A stretch of 64,000 nucleotides of DNA from Helianthus annuus (Eukaryota > Streptophyta > Magnoliopsida > Asterales > Asteraceae), in the NCBI RefSeq assembly GCF_002127325.2, contig NC_035435.2:122631127-122695126 (forward strand). Reading direction: 5' to 3'. Of the stretch, positions 34,845 to 45,216 are shown piece by piece (positions within the stretch are counted from its first letter, which is position 1; every line of letters begins with the position of its first letter). Made by a program: the position numbers and the translations under genes. The notes beneath the pieces are model-generated. The model made no database searches. It saw only the letters and a program-made list of their open reading frames with translations, and was not told where the DNA came from.

Positions 34845-35470
34845 AAAATATAGATGAGCTCGGTACCGGTAATTACATCCAAAGTACCGATCCCGAAAAT
34901 AATCAAAATTAGGTACCAGCACGAAAAATGCTCGGTACTGTACGGTATGGTATTTGAAGGTAAAAATACGTAAATACATGTATGGTGCTAGACCGGTGTC
35001 GAAACGAAAGTAATGATTCTGAAAACGCCAAAAGGTGGGTACCAAATTGGTACCAAAAATGATTTGGTATAGTAAATTTGGTACAGATACGATACCAGTT
35101 TGATTACAGGATTTGATACCATTTACTCATCAATAATTTAAATATCCCAGCTAATTTTACATGTTACAATTCATTCATTATAGAAAAAGACAAAAAAGAA
35201 AACAAAAGTTGTGTATATAAAATCTCATTCAAACGAAATACAATTTACTTACCACATGTATGAAAAACCCCCAAAGTTGGGTAGTGGTACCGAATATACC
35301 TGGTACGGCACCGGTACGGTACCAGTATTTGAGAGTAAAAATCGGTACCGAAAATGTTAAAAGTCGGTACTGAGAATGTCAAAAGTCGGTACCGGATTGG
35401 TACAAAAAATGTACATGGTTTGATAAATTTGATACCGATAGCGGTACCATTTGCTTATCCATGCATAGAG
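34845..35470. repeat. GGTACCG-rich inverted repeats, MITE-like
   Basis: GATGAGCTCGGTACCGG (34853) is mirrored by (reversed) GATGAGTAAATGGTATC ending near 35130. A second unit from about 35283 to 35465 repeats GGTACCGAAAATGTYAAAAGTCGGTACC-type motifs and ends GGTACCATTTGCTTATCC. Both look like related MITE copies; no clean target duplication was found. Confidence 0.4.
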
Positions 35471-35984
35471 TTACTGTTCATTTTGCTTGTAAATTTAATT
35501 TAATATATAGGTAAATTTGTTAACTTCATTGTTTTTAATACAAAAAGTTAGTTCGGGTACCAAAAAATAAATTAGAAAAACAAGTTTCAATTCACATTTT
35601 TCTCCATGTAGAGTACATTAAACATTATCTTACAAAAACAAGTTTCAATGCACATTATTTTTTACTATACAATCTTAGAATTTAGAATCTTTTAGAAATT
35701 ATTAATTTATAGTTTCGTTGGGACCAATATATATCCACTAGGATTTCAAAAAAGTTATTATCATATTATTTTATCGATTGAGGTCCAATTTTGTGCTGGT
35801 CCCAAGTTGGGACCGTACAAATTATTAGTTTTATCGTGGTTATTAATTTATCGAGTATTAATTTTTAGATGTTTTACTGTATTATGATTTTTATATTGTG
35901 TCACTCGGATCAATTTCTTGGTATGGGAGACTTCTTCTTTCTATATTCTTTGACTTGGTGTGTTGGTTTGTTGTTCGTTTTCGA
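35471..35984. other. Intergenic, nothing recognised
   Basis: AT-rich. The sequence just before 35985 may be the 5' part of the SINE, but I could not identify A and B boxes. Confidence 0.35.
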
Positions 35985-36112
35985 GCCGAGGGTCTCTCTG
36001 GAAGCAGCCTCTCTATCCCTATGGATAGAGGCAATGTCTGTCTATATCCCACCTTCCCCAGACCCTATAAATAGCTTTACTATTTGTGAGATTTACTGGG
36101 TATGGTTGTTGT
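35985..36112 (+). mobile_element. SINE 3' region
   Basis: The sequence runs GAGGGTCTCTCTGGAAGCAG, CCTCTCTATCC.., ..ACCTTCCCCAGACCCTATAA and GGGTATGGTTGTTGTTGTA. This is the conserved body and (TTG)n tail I know from TS-type plant SINEs (tobacco TS family). Plant SINEs are tRNA-derived and mobilised by LINE proteins. Confidence comes from the recalled consensus; the tail continues TATTGTATTATG. Confidence 0.6.
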
Positions 36113-36206
36113 TGTATTGTATTATGATTTAAAAATGTTAAATTAGCTAACATAACTGGAGAATAAAATATTTATTTGAATCACTTTTTTTCAATTTAGG
36201 GTATTA

Positions 36207-36484
36207 GGGGGTTACGGGTGGTTATCACTCACCACTCATTTATCACTCACAATATTCAATCAATTTCTGTCATGTCATCAACCATTATTTCATCACTTAT
36301 AATCTTTTTTTATTGGAAATGCTCATCATTCACAACACCCAATAATAAACACTCACACCCCCTCACATCCTTCCATTTATCACGGAAATTATTTATCACG
36401 TGTTAAGTTTGTTGATGGCGATGGTTTGTTGGATTATATCTCGCATGCAAAACGGGGAAATAGTACCCCACCCCGGGTCCCCAC
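36207..36484. mobile_element. PIF/Harbinger-type MITE, related to 32771-33100
   Basis: Begins after TTA (36204-36206) with GGGGGTTACGGGTGGTTATC. The right end CACCCCGGGTCCCCAC matches the right end of the MITE at 32771-33100. The interior repeats TATCACTCAC and TTTATCAC. No second TTA directly at the right edge. Confidence 0.5.
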
Positions 36485-36781
36485 GCTGATTGATATGTAT
36501 GAGCTTTGCATATTGTTTAGATTCATTGTATTGTTGAAGACAATACGTAATCGAGTTGACGTCACTCGATCCGTGCGTTAAAACTGAATGTTATAAAAGC
36601 TATAATGAAATAAGCTTTAAAATTATATATGCTTTTTTGTTTAACATATAATTTAACAACTTATTATATGTGTACAAAAGATATATGTGATTCTATATCT
36701 ATATATATATATATATATATATATAAGGGAAGGATCCACTAAAAAGTGGATTTTGCCTAAGTAACCTAAGAAAGATTATAA

Positions 36782-36954
36782 GGGTGGACGGGGCACCCTT
36801 CGGGGACCCCATCGGTGAGTGGGTTTACCTATTAGGGGGGGGCTGCCAATGAATAGGTGAGTTAGAGAGAGAGTGGGAAATGGGTGAGTGGCTGCCGAAG
36901 AGAGGGGAGGAGAGAGGGAGGAGAGAGGGAGAGTTTGGCCAATCAAAAATTTCC

Positions 36955-36988
<34 letters not shown>

Positions 36989-37124
36989 CAACTCACCTAA
37001 TAGGGGAGTGCCGCCATCAAAAAGGGGTATTAGGGGAGTGTTAGAGGGGAGTTGACGTGGCTTATTCTGGTTGGTTACGTGTAAGAGGGGGGACTCACCT
37101 AAGAGGTGAGCACCCCTTACACCC
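36782..37124. mobile_element. Tourist-type (PIF/Harbinger) MITE
   Basis: TAA target duplication (36779-36781 and 37125-37127). Ends GGGTGGACGGGGCACCC and (reversed) GGGTGTAAGGGGTGCTC. 343 bp, non-coding, nested in element H. Confidence 0.72.
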
Positions 37125-37234
37125 TAATAATGACATGTGACACTCCTAATAAGTAGGAATGAAAGACATTTTGGTCTTTATAAATAGGAGTAAAAATGAC
37201 ATGTGGCATATCTTTTATTTTTTAAAAATACAAC

Positions 37235-37465
37235 AAAAAAATCTAGTACAAAAAAATTTAACACAAAAAATCTAGTACAAAAAAATATAGTACAAAAAAA
37301 TCTAGTACAAAAAAAGATAGCACAAAAAAATCTAGTACAAAAAAATATAGCACAAAAAAATTCAGCAAAAAACGTAGTAAAAAAATGCAGCACAAAAAAT
37401 TGATAAAAAAATTTAGCACAAAAAATTTAGCACAAAAATATAGTACAAAAATCCAGCACGAAAAA
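37235..37465. repeat. TAGTACAAAAAAAT short tandem repeat
   Basis: About 14 degenerate units of 15-17 bp (CTAGTACAAAAAAAT, TTAGCACAAAAA). Frames on both strands there (37178, 37203, 37258) are repetitive artefacts. Confidence 0.85.
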
Positions 37466-37811
37466 ATGTTATACATCATAGAAATACAACACATTTTAGT
37501 GGGTTTTTTTAGTCTTCATATTTTATATAGCAATATGGTACTCAAATTAAAGATAAAAAGACGCTCGATTTTACGGTGAAATTTTTATGAAAAAATAATG
37601 TCGTATAAAAAAATTATGAACGTTTAAAAAACGGAGGTTGAATATCCATGTGCCTTGCATGTGGAGAGAGAAATTCCATAAATATGATTTTCCAAAGATA
37701 CCCTTGCACTTATCCTTTCTCCTACACTTTCATCTTAACCATTGATTTGAAAAATAAATGATTAAGATTCATTCTTATCCTACTTACGCAAAATAAACTT
37801 TTTATTTGATA

Positions 37812-38944
37812 GGGTAGGGATATGGTAAAAAGTGTCTAAAATGTAAGAAGGGTAAGAAGTGTTTTAAACCATTAGATATTTGATTTAATGGTTGAGATCA
37901 ACATGGTATAAAAATGTAAATTGTGTTTTAATTAGAGGGACCTTATGTAAAATTGAAGGGCAATAGTGTCTTTTTCAATGTTTGAAATATGGTAACCATA
38001 TCATACACGACCAAAAACTCCTACATTCACTCCTTTTTCCTTAAATATAGGAATTAATGATTCACCTTAATTGTAGGAGGTCTTTGGTTACATATTCGTT
38101 ATACATTATCATAAAGAGAACTGTAATCAGATTCATGGCGTGGTGTTTTAAAACAACTGGATAAAATTGACTATGATTCAAGTCATGGTGTTTTATCTGG
38201 AGACATTGTTCATGGCGTGGTGTTTTAAACATCTATGATTCAAGTCATGGTGTTTTATCTGGAGACATTGTTCATGGCGTGGTGTTTTAAACATCTATGA
38301 TTCAAGTCATGGTGTTTTATCAATACAAAACATTCCCAGATTTTAAAACACCATGACTATGATTCAAGTCATGGTGTTTTATCTGGAGACATTGTTCATG
38401 GGGTGCTGTTTTAAACATCTATGATTCAAGTCATAGATAAAACACCACGCCATGAACAATGTCTCCAGATAAAACACCATGACTTGAATCATAGTCAATG
38501 TCTCCAGTTTTTTAAAACACCACGCCATGAACAATGTATGATTCAAGTCATAGATAAAACACCATGCCATGAACAATGTCTCCAGATAAAACACCATGAC
38601 TTGAATCATAGTCAATGTCTCCAGTTTTTTAAAACACCACGCCATGAACAATGTATGATTAAAAGATGTTGCGATTAAAAGATGATGAAGAATATAAACA
38701 ATCAGATGTATAATGTTTCCTTAAATTTCTCCTAATTCAAAATTCGATTCAAACCTTAAAAAACTAATCGGCAGTTTTTTTTTTTTTTTTTTTTTGGCAG
38801 TTATTCTTGGAAATCAATTAAATGATAAAAATGTCAAATTACTAATATACCCTTTTGAATTAATTAGGATAAAGGACACTTGTCATTCCCAAATTATTTC
38901 TCACACTTCTCACAAAAGTCACACTTTTTACAGGATCCTCTACC
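37812..38944. mobile_element. MULE-like element H2 with 10-bp target duplication
   Basis: Perfect 10-bp direct repeats TTATTTGATA (37802-37811 and 38945-38954). Left end GGGTAGGGATATGGTAAAAA; right end (reversed) GGTAGAGGATCCTGTAAAAA. Same family as 18881-19255. The interior 38131-38656 is an array in two orientations of CATGGCGTGGTGTTTTAAA and GATTCAAGTCATGGTGTTTT units. The frames at 38379-38678 are artefacts of that array. Confidence 0.82.
38131..38656. repeat. Head-to-head array of 60-bp units
   Basis: Units TATGATTCAAGTCATGGTGT, TTTATCTGGAGACATTG, TTCATGGCGTGGTGTTTTAA run forward from 38131 to about 38435 (four units), then in reverse complement from about 38436 to 38656 (two units). 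The array could fold into a long hairpin. Confidence 0.8.
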
Positions 38945-38951
38945 TTATTTG

Positions 38952-38972
<21 letters not shown>

Positions 38973-38987
<15 letters not shown>

Positions 38988-39416
38988 GATCATGCGAGAA
39001 CCACCTCTTATTGTGAGAACCGTGAGAACCAATGTGAACACACCAAAAATGCCTAAAAATAGCTAAAAATCACACAATTTTTTTTTAAATATTTTTTATA
39101 TAAAAATCGCTACTTTTCGAAGCCAAAAATAAAAAATAAAAAAAAAAAAATTTTGGCCACTAAATGTAGCGATTTGAGCATAAAAAATATTAAAAAAAAA
39201 ATTTTTTTAGATTTTTTTAGGTTTTTTGAGAGGTTTAGTTTTTAGCATTTTAGCTTGGGGGGGGGGGGGTGGGGGAGGGGGGTTAGCTTGGGGGGGGGGG
39301 GGTTAGGTTTTTTTGTGGGGGGGGGGGTGGGGTTTAGGTTTTTTTAGCTATTTTAGGTTGTGTTCACATTGGCTCTCAAGGTTCTTACAATAAGGGTGGT
39401 TCTCGCATGAGCCCCT

Positions 39417-39420
<4 letters not shown>
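38973..39420. mobile_element. (TA)n-bounded element I
   Basis: The left end after TA and (GA)n is GGATCATGCGAGAACCACC; the right end (reversed) is GGGAGGGGCTCATGCGAGAA before the next TA tract. GTGAGAACCGTGAGAACCAA on the left matches (reversed) TAAGAACCTTGAGAGCCAAT on the right. G-rich runs interrupt 39258-39333. Non-coding. Confidence 0.75.

Positions 39421-39468
<48 letters not shown>
39421..39468. repeat. (TA)n microsatellite
   Basis: TA tract separating elements I and J. Confidence 0.95.
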
Positions 39469-39470
<2 letters not shown>

Positions 39471-40716
39471 TAAGGTTCATGCGAGAACCACCTTTACTGC
39501 GAGAACCGCGAGAAACAATGTGAAATAAAATAAAATCTAAAAAAAATAAAAAAAAGCACTCAAAAATTTTTATATATTTTTTTAATATTTTTCTTCAAAA
39601 AATCGCTATATTTCGTTACCGTAAAAAAAAGTTTTTTTTCCGACTAACAGTTATCCATGCACATGTGCATATGTATCATTACTTCGACAAATTCGGTAAT
39701 ACGTTATCAGGAATAGACAATTGCAATTTAATTTACAATACCATTAGTAATACACTACTTTTTACATTACTAATATTCAAAATGCACATGTGTATCATTA
39801 GGTATAACCATGATATAACGTGTTTTGGTACAAAAAGTTTGTGATTTTGAATGGAGAAGTAGGCCCATATACATGTTTTTTGGTTAGTTATATCTAGTGG
39901 TTGATGGTTTGGTTATAGTTGTCAATTTATGATGTAATATGTTGATTGGATGGTATAAATGGTGTTTACATACATGTAATAAAGTGAAAATATTGTTAAT
40001 GGTATTGTATTATGGATGGTAGGACGTAATGGTATTGTATTATGGATGGTAGGAGGTAATGGTAGTGTATTATGGATGGTATGATAGATGAAAAGGAAAG
40101 TGTATTCAAAGTAGTGTACCAAAACACCTTATTTCATGTTGATACATATAAATGCACATGTGCATTTCTAATATTGGTAATGTAAAAAGTAGTGTATTAC
40201 ATATGGTAGTGTAAATGAAAGTGCAATTGTCTAATATGTGTAATGAATTACGGAATTTGTCAAAGAAATGACAAAAATGCACATGTGCATGCTTGTGTAT
40301 TATGGATGGAATGATAGATGAAAGAGAAAGTAGTGTACCAAAACACCTTATTTCATGTTGATACATATAGATGCACATGTGCATTTCTAATATTGTTAAC
40401 GTAAAAAGTAGTGTATTACACGTGGTAGTGTAAATGAAAGTGCAATTGACTATTATTTGTAATGAATTATGGAATTTGACAAAGAAATGATACATATGCA
40501 CATGTGCATGGATAACTGTTTCTCGAAATTTTTTTTTTTTTGAAAATATTTTTTTATTTTTTTATTAACAAAATATAGCGATTTTCCAAAAAAAAATAGT
40601 AAAAAAATTTAAAAAAAAATTTTGGGTGTTTTTTAGATTTTTTTAGGAATTACTGTTTGTGTTTACACTCGTTCTCGCGGTTCTCGCAATAAAGGGTGGT
40701 TCCTAACGGATCTTTG

Positions 40717-40718
<2 letters not shown>
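39469..40718. mobile_element. (TA)n-bounded element J
   Basis: The left end GGTAAGGTTCATGCGAGAAC and right end (reversed) GACAAAGATCCGTTAGGAAC are followed by CGAGAACCGCGAGAAACAAT / CGAGAACCGCGAGAACGAGT. Inside, 40105-40295 is repeated at 40331-40508 (period about 225), and GCACATGTGCAT palindromes occur at 39659, 40153, 40278, 40371 and 40498. The 131-codon frame at 40106-40501 spans the duplication and has no domain. Confidence 0.75.

Positions 40719-40766
<48 letters not shown>
40719..40766. repeat. (TA)n microsatellite
   Basis: TA tract at the right end of element J. Confidence 0.95.
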
Positions 40767-40770
<4 letters not shown>

Positions 40771-41172
40771 TTGTGTTCCTAATAAAAATAAAGTTATTTA
40801 ATTCCATGAAATTTAATTTTTGAAAGTGAAACGTTGTGTTTGATGGTTCAAAGACAACTCATGTATTTGAAATTTGTGTTTGATAGTTCAAAGACAACTC
40901 ATGTATTTGAAATTTTTAAGTATATTTTTGGAGAATAAAATTTAAATCATTTCCAACACCAAAGAAAACAAAGTACATGTTTTCAAACACAAACGTTTAA
41001 CATCAGACTTACAATTATGATTTTCCTTTTATATTAAAACCAGCCGGTTTTGTAAAACCAACCAATGACCATCCAACTTCATTTGTAATATCTTCTCTCT
41101 CTTTTTTAACATCATTTATAATACTATCTTCTCTTTCTTTTTTCTGATTGTACACAAACATACTAAATGGCT
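40767..41172. other. Intergenic, nothing recognised
   Basis: AT-rich; a 45-bp phrase around GATGGTTCAAAGACAACTCA is duplicated at 40841 and 40876. No gene. Confidence 0.45.
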
Positions 41173-41241
41173 AAAAGAACAATTGATTATAAAAACAATA
41201 AAAAATCAACTAAAAACTAACTAACAATGAACGCTAAAGAT

Positions 41242-41326
<85 letters not shown>

Positions 41327-41390
41327 ACAATTGATTATAAAAACAATAAAAAATCAACTAAAAACTAACTAACAATGAACGCTAAAGATC

Positions 41391-41392
<2 letters not shown>
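41173..41392. repeat. 72-bp direct duplication separated by (TA)n
   Basis: 41173-41244 and 41321-41392 are the same 72-base sequence (starting AAAAGAACAATTGATTATAA), separated by a 76-bp TA tract; a second TA tract follows the second copy. Replication slippage through the TA tract could create this. Confidence 0.9.
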
Positions 41393-41430
<38 letters not shown>

Positions 41431-41431
<1 letters not shown>

Positions 41432-41745
41432 GGGGAAGGATAAATCGAAAACCCGCTTGAGTTGAGAAAACTCAGAAAACCTTTGTAAAAAAACCATGTA
41501 AACTCAAGAAACAATTCTAAAAAAAAATAGGAAATGTAATATACATATATTTGAACATTTTTAAAAAAGAAACACAAAAAAACACCAAGTAGTTTTTTTT
41601 TTTAAATGTTACAAAATTTCAGGTTACATAACATATATGTCCAAAAAAAATGTAACATACAAATTTTCAACATTTTTTTAAAAAAAATAGTAAGCATTTT
41701 TTACATTTTTTTTTCATAAATAGGTCCGTGTACATTTATATTACA
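41431..41745. mobile_element. Left terminus of a (TA)n-associated element (K), truncated
   Basis: After a TA tract: GGGGAAGGATAAATCGAAAA, then TGAGAAAACTCAGAAAACCT, the same terminal design as elements A, B and 48235-48642. No matching right end was found before the viral sequence at 41746, so it is truncated or interrupted by that integration. Confidence 0.5.
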
Positions 41746-42310
41746 TTCCCAATTTTTGTGCCTCGAAATATGACATAATGGGTAAACTTAGGCCTCTGTG
41801 GTTTCTCAGGTGTTTTACTGCTTTGTTCATAAAAATAAATGCTTAATGCATTTAACACCTGGACTTTAAAGGTTGAGGCTTGAGGCATAGTTTGAATATG
41901 CCACAGGTTATCTAGTAAACACTGTTGTTTTTCTGTTAACTGCATCCCAATAATTGGACGAAACTTTGTATTGGGATTATCACATCTTTGTAATGCATAA
42001 TTACCAAAGGTAATAACCACATTTTGTGTATTCTGTGATTCAGAGCTTGCCCTTTGTGTAAAATGCCTGTTTTTTGGCGGACGAACATTTGTAGCCTTTG
42101 ATTGACTCGGGTTGTAAAACTGTGTAATATTGTTGAGATCTGTTAGTGTTGCAGGCAGTTGTCTCAAATTCTGTGTTTTTGCTGCTTGTATTGACTAGCT
42201 CATGAGTTTCTCTGTTTTCTCCTCTTCAGATGATGTATTCATTGGAGAGGATTTTGTAGGCTTTGTAGGATGTATAAGTATTGTCTTTCCTTTATCTTTT
42301 TTCCTGTCCA
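41746..42310 (-). pseudogene. Pararetroviral viroplasmin/transactivator, 5' part (left copy)
   Basis: Starts at an ATG overlapping the end of the RNase H frame near 42310 and is cut at 41746 within the viroplasmin fold (the FTHYVIFRGTKIG stretch). An in-frame TAG lies near 42195. The same region of the right copy (45197 onward) is nearly identical but lacks that stop. Truncated and non-functional. Confidence 0.75.
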
Positions 42311-43881
42311 TCTAAAAGCAACAATCTGTTAATATTACGAGATAACATATCGGCTATCCCATTATTTTTCCCTTTAATATGTTCAAAATTTATTTGATAT
42401 CCACTTCCTTGGATAATGTTTTGTAAATTAACCCATCGGGTCCTGTTTATCTTTTTACTTTGATCGTTTTTTATAAATTTTACAATAGCTTCACAATCAG
42501 TTCTTACTGTAAATTCTTTGTGAAGAAATAGTTTGAATTTTTCTAATGCATATATCAATGCCTGTATTTCAAAATCGATACTAGTCCAACTTGTTTTGTT
42601 TTGAAAATTACCGCTTGCATAAGCACAAATTTTCTCTTCTTGCTTAGGACTATATTTACTTGGTTTGCAGAGGAGAACTGCTCCCCATCCTTCTTTGCAT
42701 CCATCTGTCTCAATAATTATGTAATCTGTAACAAGTGGTAATTCTAGTGGTTTAATATTTTTAATTGCCATTTTAATTTCTTTAACTAGTTTTATGTCTT
42801 CTGAATTAAAGTACCTTTGGCCATTTTTTGTTGTTTTACTGTATAAAGGCCCTACTAACTTTGATAAATTTGGAACAAATTTTCTGGCATAATTGACCAG
42901 TCCCAGAAAGGCTTGTATTTGTTTTAAGTTTTCAAATTTTTCTGGGAAATCAAGTATCTTTGTAGAGATATGTGACTGTAATTCTATTTTTCCATTTCCT
43001 ATTTCTAATCCTAAGAAAGATATTTTTCTTTTAAATAGTTCCATTTTTCGTTTGGAAATTACTATTCCATTCTTTTTTATTTCTTCAAACACCTGTTGTA
43101 AATGTTTTTCATGTTCCTGTACTGTTTGGCTTGCTACAAGTATATCATCAATATATACTAAACAAAAGTCGTATTTTAAGAAAATACTATCCATAAATCT
43201 TTGAAAAATTGAAGGAGCGTTCTTTAGCCCAAAGCTAAGGACATTCCATTCAAACTGTCCTTCTGAGCATGTAAAAGCTGTCCATGGCTTAAAACTTTCT
43301 TCAAGTTTTAACTGATTATATCCTGATTTTAAATCAAATTTTGAAAAAACCTTCTTTTTCTATATAAGATTTAATAAAGTGTCTTTATTAGGAATATTGT
43401 ATCCATCATCTACTGTGTTATCATTTAGTCTTTTGTAATTGTATACTATTCTTGTTTTACCTCTTTTTATTTCACTATGGTTTCTTACTATAAAGGCTGC
43501 TGATCTATGAGGACTTTCTGATTTTTTAATTAATCCTTGGCTAATCATTTCAGGGATCTGTTTTTTAAATTCTTCTTTGTCTAAAGGACTGTATTCTACA
43601 TTAGCAGTTCTTATAGTAATATCTGGATTTTTTAGTTTAAATTTGCATATGTATTCTATATGTGATTTTGTAATATCCTCTCCTATAAGACCAAGTCTTT
43701 CTAAATGTAAAATCATAGGGTGATTTATACTTTTTGTAATATCTTTTCCTTTTTCTACTTCATGACTTAGAAAGTCTGTTAACAGTTTTATAGTTTCATT
43801 TTCTATTGGATTATTTCTTTTTTGTTGCCTTAAAAATTCTAAACTTCCTTGACCACCACGTTTCTGTGCAATCTTTGACAT
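42292..43881 (-). pseudogene. Pararetroviral reverse transcriptase-RNase H (left copy)
   Basis: The frame opens at 43881 and shows the N-terminal RT region, an in-frame TAG at 43360-43362, then the polymerase active-site box (VYIDDILVAS) near 43140-43170 and an RNase H domain (ETDGCKEGWGAVLL; RTDCEAIVKF; HIKGKNNGIADMLSR) to 42292. The two halves share one frame, so a single stop separates them. No protease segment upstream is recognisable, so the polyprotein is also 5'-truncated. In the virus this enzyme copies pregenomic RNA to DNA. Confidence 0.85.
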
Positions 43882-44410
43882 ATTAATATACCTTGTTGTT
43901 GGGACTGTATAGATTTGTTTACTGAGTGTAATAAAGTTTATATTTGCTTACTAATTTTTTAAATTTTTTAAATTTTTTATTATTATACTCAGAAATACAA
44001 ACATGGATATGTAAAAAGAAATATAAACAGAAATAACAGAAATATATAAGAAATATTTTAAAAGAAAGAACAGTAAAAAGTAAAAATATAACAGTAAAAA
44101 GTAAATAAGGGGGGTAATAAAAACTTTCTTACAGTGGGTAATAAGAAAATGGCTCCTGAATGTGAAGGCAGAAGCTTGAGTAGAACTTGAGATTTATGCA
44201 CAGCGGAGTGAACAAGGGGTAACAAAAGGTAAAAAAGACTCTTTTTTTTTTGGAATATAATATGAAGAACAATGAACGAAACTAAGGGGCTAGGAGGTTA
44301 GGCTAAGGAGTGACGGAGAGGATTTTAGTGTGCCATAAGGATGAATGAGAATGCAAGAAATTTCTATTGAATTCTGGGATGATTTTTACAACTGCATTCT
44401 ATGCCTTATA
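43882..44410 (-). other. Pararetroviral intergenic region (left copy)
   Basis: Minus-strand counterpart of the intergenic region at 47240-47690, including the ATATAAGGCATAGAAT promoter-like piece (near 44400, reversed) and the AAAAAGAGTCTTTTTTACC segment. Directly joined to the truncated polymerase frame. Confidence 0.7.
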
Positions 44411-44943
44411 TAGAATATAATATGAAGAACAATGAACGAAACTTTATTAGTATGAAGAACAATTAGTATATACCCTCTGATATGGAATATAATATGAAGA
44501 ACAATGAACGAAACTAAGGGGCTAGGAGGTTAGGCTAAGGAGTGACGGAGAGGATTTTAGTGTGCCATATCAGAGGGTATATACTAATTTTTTAAATTTT
44601 TTAAATTTTTTATTATTATACTCAGAAATACAAACATGGATATGTAAAAAGAAATATAAACAGAAATAACAGAAATATATAAGAAATATTTTAAAAGAAA
44701 GAACAGTAAAAAGTAAAAATATAACAGTAAAAATAATGGGATAGCCGATATGTCATATTTCTGAGTATAATAATAAAAAATTTAAAAAATTTAAAAAATT
44801 AGTATATACCCTCTGATATGGCACACTAAAATCCTCTCCGTTACTCCTTAGCCTAACCTCCTAGCCCCTTAGTTTCGTTCATTGTTCTTCATATTATATT
44901 CCATATCAGAGGGTATATACTAATTGTTCTTCATATTATATTA
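44411..44943. other. Scrambled viral junction
   Basis: Short pieces of the intergenic region in both orientations. AATATAATATGAAGAACAAT occurs at about 44256, 44415 and 44482 and inverted at 44885 and 44930. At 44733-44756 a piece of RNase H sequence (AATGGGATAGCCGATATGT) is fused to intergenic sequence. Confidence 0.75.
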
Positions 44944-45216
44944 CAGGCATTGATATATGCATTAGAAAAATTCAAACTATTTCTTCACAAAGAATTTACA
45001 GTAAGAACTGATTGTGAAGCTATTGTAAAATTTATAAAAAACGATCAAAGTAAAAAGATAAACAGGACCCGATGGGTTAATTTACAAAACATTATCCAAG
45101 GAAGTGGATATCAAATAAATTTTGAACATATTAAAGGGAAAAATAATGGGATAGCCGATATGTTATCTCGTAATATTAACAGATTGTTGCTTTTAGATGG
45201 ACAGGAAAAAAGATAA
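44944..45216 (+). pseudogene. Pararetroviral RNase H C-terminal fragment (right copy)
   Basis: The last 88 codons of the RNase H region, nearly identical to the left copy, joined at 44944 to scrambled intergenic sequence. Ends at the TAA 45214-45216, overlapping the start of the viroplasmin frame by 20 bases. Cannot encode an active enzyme. Confidence 0.8.

Larger units (their letters stand above)
36726..38955. mobile_element. (TA)n-bounded element H, host of two insertions
   Basis: The left end GGGAAGGATCCACTAAAAAG, then TGGATTTTGCCTAAG, follows a TA tract. With the element at 37812-38944 removed, the right end read in reverse is CAAATAAAAAGTTTATTTTG then CGTAAG, abutting the next TA tract. 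The Harbinger MITE 36782-37124 and the MULE-like element 37812-38944 are both nested in it. Confidence 0.65.

Noticed and set aside
37235..37465. CRISPR-like regular repeat arrays (also 38131-38656 and 16321-16600)
   Set aside because: Plant nuclear context, short degenerate units, no unique spacers and no associated genes.
40106..40501. 131-codon minus-strand frame with repeated peptide
   Set aside because: Spans a DNA-level duplication inside element J; the peptide repeat follows from that, not from protein selection.
42893..43204. 103-codon plus-strand frame across the viral polymerase
   Set aside because: Antisense shadow of the reverse transcriptase frame.
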